This document shows positions 42,975 to 51,046 of a stretch of 64,000 nt of DNA, one piece after another. The DNA lies in the NCBI RefSeq assembly GCF_020215665.1, contig NZ_CP084061.1:5926501-5990500 (forward strand). Reading direction: 5' to 3'. This DNA comes from Blautia parvula (GTDB taxonomy: Bacteria > Bacillota > Clostridia > Lachnospirales > Lachnospiraceae). The position numbers and the translations under genes were made by a program. Every line of letters starts with the position of its first letter. Positions within the stretch are counted from its first letter, which is position 1. Below the pieces are notes generated by a model. It worked only from the letters and a program-made list of their open reading frames with translations, did no database searches and had not been told where the DNA came from.

Positions 42975-43646
42975 ATGAGATATGAACTATCACCGTCCAT
43001 TCTGGCAGCGGATTTTGCGTGTCTGGGGGAACAGATAAGCAGGGTGGAGCAGGCCGGGGTAAAATGGCTGCACATTGATGTGATGGACGGCAGCTTTGTG
43101 CCCAGTATTTCCCTGGGAATGCCTGTCATCACATCCATCAGAAAAAAGAGCAGTATGTTCTTTGATGTCCATCTGATGGTGCAGGACCCGGAGCGTTATA
43201 TTGAGGACTTCAAAAAGGCAGGTGCAGATATGCTCACTGTACATGCCGAGGCATGTACTCATCTGGACAGGACGCTTAACTGTATCCGGGAGGCTGGTAT
43301 GAAGGCAGGTGTTGCCCTGAATCCTGCAACACCCCTTGTGATGGTGGAGCAGGTGCTGGAGCTGGTGGACATGGTCCTTCTTATGACTGTGAATCCTGGG
43401 TTTGGCGGACAGAAATACATTCCCTACTCCGGTGACAAGATCAGAAGACTGAGGAGAATGCTGGATGAGAGAGGTCTGGATACGGATATTGAAGTGGACG
43501 GAGGCATTTCCGCCAACACCATTGACCGGGTCCTGGAGGCAGGCGCCAATATTCTGGTAGCCGGCTCAGCCGTGTTCGGCGGGGATATTGAGGCAAATAT
43601 CAAGGTTCTGACCAATCATATAGAAGAATTCAGGAACAGGCAGTAA
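42975..43646 (+). CDS. rpe: Ribulose-phosphate 3-epimerase
   Basis: A 223-residue TIM-barrel enzyme with LSPSILAADF, HIDVMDGSFVPSIS, DVHLMV, MTVNPGFGGQKYIP and EVDGGIS. It interconverts ribulose-5-P and xylulose-5-P. The ATG at 42975 has AGGAGG 8 bases upstream; the frame extends upstream into rsgA (ATG at 42891), but that start lacks support. Confidence 0.96.
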   Translation: MRYELSPSILAADFACLGEQISRVEQAGVKWLHIDVMDGSFVPSISLGMPVITSIRKKSSMFFDVHLMVQDPERYIEDFKKAGADMLTVHAEACTHLDRTLNCIREAGMKAGVALNPATPLVMVEQVLELVDMVLLMTVNPGFGGQKYIPYSGDKIRRLRRMLDERGLDTDIEVDGGISANTIDRVLEAGANILVAGSAVFGGDIEANIKVLTNHIEEFRNRQ

Positions 43647-43676
43647 TAAACACGTTCTGAGAGAGGGACAGGAAAT

Positions 43677-44327
43677 ATGGACACAATACTTTTGTGCGGC
43701 GGGCATATGGATGATGCGTTTGTACTCGGCTGCATAGAGAACATCGGCCCGGACTGCATCATCGGCATTGACAGAGGGCTGGAATTCTGTTACAGGAACC
43801 GGATCGTTCCCCAGTATATCCTGGGCGATTTTGACAGTATCAGTCCGGAGGTGATCAACTGGTACAGAAGCCGGAAGGAAATCCCCATCCGGGAATACAA
43901 ACCGGAGAAGGATGCCACAGATACCCGTATGGGAATGGAACTGGCAATGGAGCTTGGCAGTGATCGGATTTTCCTGTTTGGAGCTACCGGCGGCCGCCTG
44001 GACCATTATATGGGGAATCTGCAGTCTCTGATCGTTCCGGCAAAGGAAGAAAAAGAAGCCTGGATCCTGGATGAGCAGAATGCCATCACCGTGCTTTTCG
44101 GCAGCAGAATGATCAAAAAAGAGTGTGCTTTCGGCAAATATATCTCTTTTTTTTCCATGGGAGATGAAGTGCGCGGAATCACTCTTTCCGGGTTTAAATA
44201 CCCCCTGAAAGAGTATGATATGACAAATTTCGACGGAATCGGTGTGAGCAATGAGCTGGCCGAAGATACAGCATTAGTGGAATTTCGACAGGGATTTCTG
44301 CTGATGGTCATGTCAAAAGACAGGTAG
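43677..44327 (+). CDS. thiN: Thiamine diphosphokinase
   Basis: A 216-residue protein with the family motifs GIDRGLEF, GDFDSI and the DATDTRMGMELA stretch, then GATGGRLDHYMGNL. It converts thiamine to thiamine diphosphate. The order rsgA-rpe-thiN is conserved in Firmicutes. A terminator follows. Confidence 0.93.
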   Translation: MDTILLCGGHMDDAFVLGCIENIGPDCIIGIDRGLEFCYRNRIVPQYILGDFDSISPEVINWYRSRKEIPIREYKPEKDATDTRMGMELAMELGSDRIFLFGATGGRLDHYMGNLQSLIVPAKEEKEAWILDEQNAITVLFGSRMIKKECAFGKYISFFSMGDEVRGITLSGFKYPLKEYDMTNFDGIGVSNELAEDTALVEFRQGFLLMVMSKDR

Positions 44328-44372
44328 AAAGAACGAAAAAAGTCGATATTTTTTTAATAGATGTCGAATAAC

Positions 44373-44404
44373 AAGGCGGGTCAAAGGCTTGATTCGCCTT
44401 TTTA
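44373..44404 (+). terminator. Terminator after thiN
   Basis: AAGGCG at 44373-44378 pairs with CGCCTT at 44395-44400, with an inner TCAA/TTGA pairing, followed by TTT (five T in all). The next promoter overlaps it. Confidence 0.75.
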
Positions 44405-44417
44405 GGTGTGTTAGAAT
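44389..44417 (+). promoter_or_regulatory. Promoter of ychF, overlapping the thiN terminator
   Basis: TTGATT at 44389-44394, a 17-base spacer and TAGAAT at 44412-44417. The -35 and spacer are built from the terminator's 3' arm. Confidence 0.6.
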
Positions 44418-44458
44418 GAGGTCATGTGAAGGAATACAGAAGAAAAGAGGACATAAAA

Positions 44459-45556
44459 ATGAAGTTAGGAATTGTCGGTTTACCGAATGTAGGGAAGAGT
44501 ACCCTTTTTAACTCTCTGACAAAAGCTGGGGCGGAATCAGCAAACTATCCGTTCTGTACTATAGATCCCAATGTGGGCATTGTGGCTGTGCCGGACGAGC
44601 GATTGAAACTCTTAGGGGATTTTTATCATTCCAAAAAAGTGACGCCGGCGGTGATTGAATTTGTGGATATCGCAGGACTTGTGAAGGGGGCTTCCAAAGG
44701 TGAGGGCCTTGGAAACCAGTTCCTTGCCAATATCCGGGAGGTGGATGCCATTGTACACGTTGTAAGATGCTTTGAAGATGAAAATGTAGTACATGTTGAC
44801 GGAAGTATTGACCCGCTGCGCGACATTGAAACCATTAATCTGGAACTGATATTCTCGGATCTGGAGATCTTGGAGAGAAGGACTGCTAAAACAACAAAGT
44901 CTGCCCGTATGGATAAAGAGGCAGCAAAAGAGCTGGAACTCTTAAAGAGACTGAAAGCTCACCTGGAGGACGGAAAACCGGCCTCCACATTTGAACCCGA
45001 TAACGAGGATGAGGAAGGGTTTATGAAAGAGTATAACCTCCTCACCGGAAAACCGGTTATCTATGCGGCCAATGTATCCGAAGATGACCTGGCAGACGAT
45101 GCGGTCTCCAATCCTCATGTACAAAAGGTAAGGGAATATGCAGAAGAAACAGGAAGTGAAGTATTCGCCCTGTGCGCTCAGATAGAGCAGGAAATCGCGG
45201 AGCTGGATGATGATGAGAAGAAGGAATTCCTGGAGGATCTGGGAATAGAGAAGTCAGGGTTGGAGAAACTGATAGTAGCCAGCTACAGGCTGCTTGGACT
45301 TCTTAGCTTCCTCACATCCGGTGAAGATGAGACGAGAGCATGGACCATAAAAGTAGGAACAAAAGCGCCGCAGGCGGCAGGAAAAATACACACGGATTTC
45401 GAACGAGGCTTTATCAAAGCTGAGGTTGTGAATTACAGGGATCTGCTTGACTGTGGTTCCTATGCGGGAGCCAGGGAAAAAGGACTGGTCCGCATGGAAG
45501 GAAAAGACTACGTTGTGCAGGACGGCGATGTGATTTTATTCCGCTTTAACGTTTAA
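44459..45556 (+). CDS. ychF: Redox-regulated ribosome-binding ATPase YchF/OLA1
   Basis: A 365-residue Obg-family protein: P-loop GLPNVGKSTLF, switch region YPFCTIDPNVG, DIAGLVKGASKGEGLGNQFL and the C-terminal TGS domain (TIKVGTKAPQAAGKIHTDFE). YchF prefers ATP. The ATG at 44459 gives the standard MKLGIVGLPN start; an in-frame ATG at 44426 is further from any good ribosome binding site. Confidence 0.96.
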   Translation: MKLGIVGLPNVGKSTLFNSLTKAGAESANYPFCTIDPNVGIVAVPDERLKLLGDFYHSKKVTPAVIEFVDIAGLVKGASKGEGLGNQFLANIREVDAIVHVVRCFEDENVVHVDGSIDPLRDIETINLELIFSDLEILERRTAKTTKSARMDKEAAKELELLKRLKAHLEDGKPASTFEPDNEDEEGFMKEYNLLTGKPVIYAANVSEDDLADDAVSNPHVQKVREYAEETGSEVFALCAQIEQEIAELDDDEKKEFLEDLGIEKSGLEKLIVASYRLLGLLSFLTSGEDETRAWTIKVGTKAPQAAGKIHTDFERGFIKAEVVNYRDLLDCGSYAGAREKGLVRMEGKDYVVQDGDVILFRFNV

Positions 45557-45571
45557 AGGAGGCTTACTTAT

Positions 45572-46438
45572 ATGGATATGTCCATTCGCTTTCCGCACCT
45601 GGGGATCACGCTTCCCCATGTGGGAAAAACAATAACGGTCTTTGGCTTTGATATTGCCTATTACGGAATGGTTATCGCGCTGGCTATGATCGTTGGGATC
45701 TCCATTGCCATGAAAGAGGCGAAGCGCACAGGACAAAATCCGGACACTTATCTGGATATGCTAATGATTACCATGGTAACTTCTGTAATAGGGGCGAGAG
45801 CTTATTATGTCATCTTTAGCTGGGAAGACTATAAAGACGACCTGTTACAGATTTTCAATACCAGAAACGGCGGACTGGCAATTTACGGGGGGATCATAGT
45901 CGGTGCTGTTACGGTCTACGTCTTTGGCAGATTAAAGAAGATGAACTTTCCTCAGGTGGCGGACACGGTATGTATGGGGCTTGTTGCCGGCCAGATCATC
46001 GGACGGTGGGGCAACTTTTTCAACAGGGAGGCTTTCGGAGGTTACACGGACAGCTTTCTTGCCATGCAGCTGCCGGTCTCCGCGGTGCGGAAGGGTGAGA
46101 TCACATCTGCTATGTGGGACCATCTGGTAACGATAGGCGGTGTGGAATACATCCAGGTCCATCCCACATTCCTCTATGAGGGAGTGTGGAACCTGGGAGT
46201 CCTGCTGTTCCTGTTCTGGTTCCGGAAAAAGAAAAAATTCCAGGGAGAACTGTTTTTATGCTACCTGGCAGGTTACGGAGCCGGAAGGCTTTGGATAGAA
46301 GGACTTCGTACGGATCAGCTTTTGATTCCGGGGATAGGAATTCCGGTATCACAGGTGTTATCCGCCGTTCTCGTGGTATGTTCCCTTATGCTTATCGTAC
46401 ACAACAGGAGGAAGAGGCAAAAAGAACAAGGAGTGTAG
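45572..46438 (+). CDS. lgt: Prolipoprotein diacylglyceryl transferase
   Basis: A 288-residue membrane enzyme with seven helices and the Lgt signature GRWGNFFNREAFGG. It attaches diacylglycerol to lipobox cysteines at the membrane. AAAGGAGG precedes the ATG. The C-terminus is short and basic. Confidence 0.96.
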   Translation: MDMSIRFPHLGITLPHVGKTITVFGFDIAYYGMVIALAMIVGISIAMKEAKRTGQNPDTYLDMLMITMVTSVIGARAYYVIFSWEDYKDDLLQIFNTRNGGLAIYGGIIVGAVTVYVFGRLKKMNFPQVADTVCMGLVAGQIIGRWGNFFNREAFGGYTDSFLAMQLPVSAVRKGEITSAMWDHLVTIGGVEYIQVHPTFLYEGVWNLGVLLFLFWFRKKKKFQGELFLCYLAGYGAGRLWIEGLRTDQLLIPGIGIPVSQVLSAVLVVCSLMLIVHNRRKRQKEQGV

Positions 46439-46440
46439 CG

Positions 46441-46611
46441 ATGAGAGATAAAGAGTTAGAAATACGAATAGAAGACGCACGGCAGAGACTGGACAGAGCA
46501 ATCACAGAAAAACGAGGCATGCAGACCATTATGGGACTCAGCCTGGTATTGGACCGTTTGATAGAAGAACATATTTGTATAGACCAGAAAAACGCAGAAC
46601 TTGTGGGTTGA
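46441..46611 (+). CDS. Small Spo0E-like protein
   Basis: A 56-residue protein beginning 2 bases after the lgt stop, with GGAG 8 bases upstream. The sequence fits the Spo0E aspartyl-phosphatase pattern: two predicted helices, IEDARQRLDRAITEKRG then MGLSLVLDRLIEEH, where the family signature SQELD appears as SLVLD. Spo0E-like proteins dephosphorylate Spo0A~P and delay sporulation. The signature is partly degenerate, so function is uncertain. A terminator follows. Confidence 0.65.
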   Translation: MRDKELEIRIEDARQRLDRAITEKRGMQTIMGLSLVLDRLIEEHICIDQKNAELVG

Positions 46612-46657
46612 TCCCACCACCTCTGCCATATATTGGAAACTCTTGAAAAGAATCGGC

Positions 46658-46693
46658 AAAATGGCGTAAAATCCTTGATTTTACGCCATTTTT
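46658..46693 (+). terminator. Intrinsic terminator upstream of the dcw cluster
   Basis: A perfect 15-bp stem, AAAATGGCGTAAAAT at 46658-46672 with its complement at 46678-46692, a 5-nt loop and a T run. It insulates the division cluster from the lgt transcript. Confidence 0.85.
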
Positions 46694-46730
46694 CGATTCT
46701 TTTAATATTTCTAAAGAATATATGTTCCCC

Positions 46731-46759
46731 TTGCTTTTTTCCCGGTTGTGTTATAGAAT
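46731..46759 (+). promoter_or_regulatory. Promoter of the dcw cluster (Pmra)
   Basis: TTGCTT at 46731-46736, a 17-base spacer, TAGAAT at 46754-46759. The MraZ-type boxes lie just downstream of the expected start. Confidence 0.6.
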
Positions 46760-46766
46760 GGGCATG

Positions 46767-46815
46767 TAAGTGGTAGAAAGTGGTGAAAAGTGGTGGCAAA
46801 TGGGGAGCTAGTGGC
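46767..46815 (+). promoter_or_regulatory. MraZ operator: tandem GTGG boxes with 10-base period
   Basis: AAGTGGT or close variants recur at exact 10-base steps: GTGGT at 46770, 46780 and 46790, then ATGGG at 46800 and GTGGC at 46811. MraZ proteins are known to bind tandem TGGG/GTGK-type repeats upstream of their own gene, so this is very probably the autoregulatory operator. Confidence 0.8.
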
Positions 46816-46886
46816 AGAAGCGCCCGTTGTCCCATGGAGGGTGCGAAGGGGAGACTCGCATCTTCACGAAAGAAGGTGACATTCAT

Positions 46887-47318
46887 ATGTTCATGGGAGA
46901 GTATAGTCATACGATCGACGCAAAAGGAAGGCTGATCATTCCGGCTAAGTTCCGCGATGAATTAGGCGAGGATTTTGTGCTGACAAAAGGTCTGGACGGT
47001 TGTCTGTCTATCTACCCAAACAATGAATGGAAGGATTTCGAAGAAAAGCTGAAAGCTTTACCGCTTAATGATAAAAATGCAAGGGCCTTCGTACGTTTTT
47101 TTGTTTCCAGTGCAACACAGTGTGAACTGGACAAGCAGGGGAGAATTCTCGTACCGGTAACGCTGCGGGAGTTTGCTGGTCTGTCGAAGGACGTAGTGCT
47201 CACAGGAAACCTCACCAGGATTGAAATCTGGAGCAAAGAAAAATGGATGGAGAACAGCAATTGTGAAGATATGGATGCCATCGCAGAAGGGATGCAGGCA
47301 ATGGGTATCTTAATATAA
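46887..47318 (+). CDS. mraZ: Transcriptional regulator MraZ
   Basis: A 143-residue protein with two SpoVT/AbrB-like halves: [22 protein letters not shown] and [18 protein letters not shown]. MraZ binds DNA as a ring-shaped oligomer and controls the dcw cluster. The ATG at 46887 is preceded by AAGGTG; an in-frame ATG at 46827 would add residues unlike the family. Tandem GTGG boxes upstream fit autoregulation. Confidence 0.95.
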   Translation: MFMGEYSHTIDAKGRLIIPAKFRDELGEDFVLTKGLDGCLSIYPNNEWKDFEEKLKALPLNDKNARAFVRFFVSSATQCELDKQGRILVPVTLREFAGLSKDVVLTGNLTRIEIWSKEKWMENSNCEDMDAIAEGMQAMGILI

Positions 47319-47340
47319 TTGCAGGAAGGTCGAGGAAACT

Positions 47341-48285
47341 ATGGAATTTAAACACAAATCCGTATTGTTAGAAGAGACGATCCGGAATCTGAAGGTAAAA
47401 CCGGATGGGATTTATGTTGACGGAACGTTAGGAGGCGGCGGCCACGCCTATGAGGTGTGCCGGCAATTATCTGCCAAGGGGAGCTTGATAGGTATAGATC
47501 AAGACGAAGCTGCAATCGAGGCTGCGGGTGAACGGTTACAGGAATTTGGAGACAGAGTTACGATTATCCGCAGCAACTATTGCAACATGAAAAAAGAACT
47601 GCAGAAAATAGGGATTTCGTCTGTGGACGGGATCGTGCTGGATTTGGGTGTTTCGTCCTACCAGCTCGACAACGCTGAGCGTGGGTTTACCTACAGGGAG
47701 GACGTGCCCTTAGATATGCGTATGGACCGAAGAGGAAGCCGTACCGCAAGAGATATTGTAAATACTTATACTGAAAACGAACTGTATCGTGTACTCCGGG
47801 ACTATGGGGAAGAAAAATTCGCTAAGAAGATCGCCAGAAATATCTGTACGGCCAGGAGTGAGAAGCCTATAGAGACCACCGGAGAACTGATTGAACTTAT
47901 AAAACAGTCCATTCCCATGAAAATGAGAGCAGTGGGTGGACATCCTGCGAAAAAAACATTTCAGGCAATTCGTATCGAGCTGAATCAGGAGTTGGAAGTC
48001 TTGAGAAATTCCCTGGATGATATGATTGAACTATTAAATGACGGCGGACGTATCTGCATTATCACGTTCCATTCTTTAGAAGACCGCATTGTGAAGACTA
48101 TATTCAGAAGGAATGAGAACCCATGCACATGTCCGCCGGATTTTCCGGTCTGTGTTTGTGGAAAGACGTCGATGGGGAGAGTCATAACCAGGAAACCAAT
48201 ACTTCCGGATGAGGAGGAGATTGCTGTAAATAAGCGTTCCAAGAGCGCAAAGCTGCGTGTCTTTGAACGGACCAGAAATGAATAG
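47341..48285 (+). CDS. rsmH: 16S rRNA (cytosine-1402-N4)-methyltransferase
   Basis: A 314-residue SAM methyltransferase with [19 protein letters not shown] (SAM loop), [19 protein letters not shown] and the C-terminal [12 protein letters not shown]. Its position after mraZ is nearly universal. Confidence 0.97.
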   Translation: MEFKHKSVLLEETIRNLKVKPDGIYVDGTLGGGGHAYEVCRQLSAKGSLIGIDQDEAAIEAAGERLQEFGDRVTIIRSNYCNMKKELQKIGISSVDGIVLDLGVSSYQLDNAERGFTYREDVPLDMRMDRRGSRTARDIVNTYTENELYRVLRDYGEEKFAKKIARNICTARSEKPIETTGELIELIKQSIPMKMRAVGGHPAKKTFQAIRIELNQELEVLRNSLDDMIELLNDGGRICIITFHSLEDRIVKTIFRRNENPCTCPPDFPVCVCGKTSMGRVITRKPILPDEEEIAVNKRSKSAKLRVFERTRNE

Positions 48286-48314
48286 GCGGAGAAATCTGAA
48301 TCGGGGTTGATTTC

Positions 48315-48797
48315 ATGAAAAAAGTATCCGGGAGTGAGGGATATGACAGCAGAAAAGTAAATAGAGGCACCGGGTATTATGTGGATGGGAACACGGTCCG
48401 CCGTGTTGAGGAAGTACCCCAGCGTAAAAAAAAGCAGGTAAGTACAGCCGCACAGAAGAACAGAGCCAGAAACATGCAGATGAGCAAAGGGTATGTTATG
48501 TTTTTGGCAGTGATGTGTGTGGCTGTCTTGTTTGCATGCGTACATTTTCTGAAACTGAAATCCGAACTGACAGAGCAGAAGAGCCAGCTTACCGCAGAAG
48601 AACTCAAATACAGCCAGTTAAAGGCTGAAAACGACGCGTACTACAGTGAGACCATTTCCAGTGTGGACCTGGATGCCATCAGAAAAAAAGCCATTGAAGA
48701 GCTGGGAATGAAATTTCCCACGGAGGATCAGATCAAGTATTATACACCGGGCGGCAGCAGCTATGTGAGACAGTATCAGGATGTGCCCGAAAAGTGA
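48315..48797 (+). CDS. ftsL: FtsL-like cell division protein
   Basis: A 160-residue single-pass protein: a basic cytosolic N-terminus of about 55 residues, one helix (VMFLAVMCVAVLFACVHFL) and an extracellular coiled coil (LKSELTEQKSQLTAEELK) of about 70 residues. Size, topology and position between rsmH and the transpeptidase identify it as FtsL; sequence identity in this family is always low. It would join DivIB and DivIC at the septum. Confidence 0.85.
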   Translation: MKKVSGSEGYDSRKVNRGTGYYVDGNTVRRVEEVPQRKKKQVSTAAQKNRARNMQMSKGYVMFLAVMCVAVLFACVHFLKLKSELTEQKSQLTAEELKYSQLKAENDAYYSETISSVDLDAIRKKAIEELGMKFPTEDQIKYYTPGGSSYVRQYQDVPEK

Positions 48798-48825
48798 CGG
48801 TACATAGGACAAAGCAGGTGATAGA

Positions 48826-50946
48826 TTGAATAAACAGGAATCAAAGAAAAGAAAAATGACAGGCACCATGAAGAAAAAGCTGGCGGGATTGTTTGTGTTG
48901 ATTCTGCTGGCTTTCGTATTTCTGGTTATCGGGATTACCATTATCAATGCCAAGAGTGGTGACAAATACACCAAACAGGTGCTGGCCCAGTCCCAGCAGC
49001 AGTACGACAGCACCACCATCCCCTACAAACGGGGAGATATTCTGGACAGAAGCGGAAATATCCTGGCTACCAGCATAAAGGTCTACAATGTGATCCTGGA
49101 CTGCCAGGTGGTGAACTCCAATGAGAATTACAAAGAGCCCACAAAAAAAGCACTGTCCGAGTATCTGGGGATTGATGAGGATACGGTGGAAGATCTGCTC
49201 ACCAGCGCGGAGACAAAAGAGAGCCCTTACCAGATCTTAAAGAAGCAGATCTCCATGGATGAAAAGAAGAATTTTGAAAAGATGACAGAAATTCCGGCGG
49301 ATAAGAAGGAGGCAGAGGCACTCTCCGAGGAGGAAACAGTCCGCAGGAATAACACACAGGGCGTGTGGTTTGAGGAGGATTACAAGAGAACCTATCCCCT
49401 CAATGAGCTGGCCTGTGATGTGATAGGTTTTACTTATTCCGGGAACACCGCGGACTGGGGACTGGAGGGCTACTACAACAGCACCCTGAATGGCACAGAC
49501 GGCAGAAAGATCGGTTATTTCAACGATGACGCTTCCCTGGAACAGAACATCATTGACCCGGTCAACGGAAACAGTCTGGTCACTACCCTGGATGTGAATA
49601 TCCAGAGTGTGGTGGACAAATATATTGAGGCTTTTATGGAGAACCTGAAGGACGGCCCCAATACCGATTACCGCGGTGCCAAGAATATAGGTGTGATCGT
49701 GGCAAATCCCCAGAACGGGGAAATCCTGGCTATGGGCAGCAACGATCCCTATGACCTGAATGAACCAAGAGATCTCACCTCCCGGTATTCCGACAGTGAG
49801 CTCAAAGCCATGAATGATGAACAGACAAAAGAAGCCCTCTACAAAATGTGGAGGAATTACTGCATAACAGATGCCTACGAGCCGGGATCTGTGGTAAAGC
49901 CCATCACCGTGGCATCCGCTCTGGAGTCCGGCAGCATCACAGAGGAGGACACCTTTGTATGTGACGGCGGGGAACAGGTGGCAGACCGGTATATCAACTG
50001 CGCGGTCTATCCGGATTCCCATGGAACGGAGACCGTGGGGGAGGCCATCCAGAATTCCTGCAATGATGCCCTCATGGCCATCGGCCGGAAAATGGGGAAG
50101 GAGACTTTGCTTTCCTACCAGGATAAGTTTAATTTCGGGACAAGGACAGGGATTGACCTTCCGGGCGAGGGGACAGGAATCCTGTTCAGCCTGGACAACA
50201 TGTTTGACACAGAACTTGCAACCACCACCTTTGGACAGGGATTTACCTGTACCATGATCCAGGAGGTTGCGGCGATCAGTGCCTGCATCAACGGCGGCAC
50301 TTATTATCAGCCCCATCTGGTGAAAGAGATCAAGGACCAGGACAACAATACCATAAAGAGTATCAGCGGAAATGTCTTAAAGGAAGTGATTTCCCAGGAG
50401 GTCTCCGCGGATATCAGAAAATATATGGGAATGAGTGTGGAGAGCGGTACCAGCCAGACAGCAAAGATACCGGGTTACTCCATGGGAGGCAAGACCGGAA
50501 CTGCTGAGAAGGTGCCCAGGGGGAATCATAAATACCTGGTATCCTTTGTGGGATTTGCCCCTCTTGATAATCCTGAGGTTGTGATCTATGTTGTGGTGGA
50601 TGAGCCGAATGTGGAGGAACAGGCAAGCAGCACATATGCCCAGTATATTGCACAGGCGATCCTCTCAGAAATCTTTCCGTATCTGAACATATATCCGGAC
50701 CAGGAGACAGACCAGAAGCTTCAGCTCTGGGATGAATTCACGGGAACCACAAGGATGGATGAGAGCGTCAACGGGGAGGACGGCAACGGCCCCTCCGGTG
50801 TAGTCATTGACGGCACGGAGAATCCGGATATGCCGGAACCGCCCCAGGATGATTCGGAAGAAGAAGGGATTGACAGCAACAATGCGGAGAGCGACGGCAT
50901 TACCAATGAGGATGCCGGGTTCGACGAGGATGATATGGAAGAATAA
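48826..50946 (+). CDS. Class B penicillin-binding protein (FtsI/PBP2B-like)
   Basis: A 706-residue transpeptidase starting at TTG, with AGCAGGTG upstream. One N-terminal helix, a dimerisation/pedestal domain (KRGDILDRSGNILA), then the transpeptidase with SVVK (in YEPGSVVKP), SCN and KTG (GGKTGTAEK). The tail after residue 640 is acidic and disordered, with no PASTA domain. It crosslinks septal peptidoglycan with the SEDS partner FtsW. A hairpin terminator follows before the second PBP gene. Confidence 0.92.
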   Translation: MNKQESKKRKMTGTMKKKLAGLFVLILLAFVFLVIGITIINAKSGDKYTKQVLAQSQQQYDSTTIPYKRGDILDRSGNILATSIKVYNVILDCQVVNSNENYKEPTKKALSEYLGIDEDTVEDLLTSAETKESPYQILKKQISMDEKKNFEKMTEIPADKKEAEALSEEETVRRNNTQGVWFEEDYKRTYPLNELACDVIGFTYSGNTADWGLEGYYNSTLNGTDGRKIGYFNDDASLEQNIIDPVNGNSLVTTLDVNIQSVVDKYIEAFMENLKDGPNTDYRGAKNIGVIVANPQNGEILAMGSNDPYDLNEPRDLTSRYSDSELKAMNDEQTKEALYKMWRNYCITDAYEPGSVVKPITVASALESGSITEEDTFVCDGGEQVADRYINCAVYPDSHGTETVGEAIQNSCNDALMAIGRKMGKETLLSYQDKFNFGTRTGIDLPGEGTGILFSLDNMFDTELATTTFGQGFTCTMIQEVAAISACINGGTYYQPHLVKEIKDQDNNTIKSISGNVLKEVISQEVSADIRKYMGMSVESGTSQTAKIPGYSMGGKTGTAEKVPRGNHKYLVSFVGFAPLDNPEVVIYVVVDEPNVEEQASSTYAQYIAQAILSEIFPYLNIYPDQETDQKLQLWDEFTGTTRMDESVNGEDGNGPSGVVIDGTENPDMPEPPQDDSEEEGIDSNNAESDGITNEDAGFDEDDMEE

Positions 50947-50948
50947 GC

Positions 50949-50996
50949 GGGAATGCTGTACAGATGAGAAATCTGTGCAGCATTCCCTTCTTTTTT
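50949..50996 (+). terminator. Terminator or attenuator between the two PBP genes
   Basis: GGGAATGCTG at 50949-50958 pairs with CAGCATTCCC at 50978-50987; the stem continues with ACAGAT/ATCTGT after a one-base mismatch, the loop is 5 nt, then TTCTTTTTT. A strong terminator inside the cluster. Confidence 0.85.
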
Positions 50997-51046
50997 CCAC
51001 AGGGCTTTGCATATATTTATAAGGATAAGCTGCAGGGGAACCGGGA

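Noticed and set aside
49237-50316. A 359-codon minus-strand open frame inside the first PBP gene
   Set aside because: Shadow frame; the plus strand has all transpeptidase motifs.
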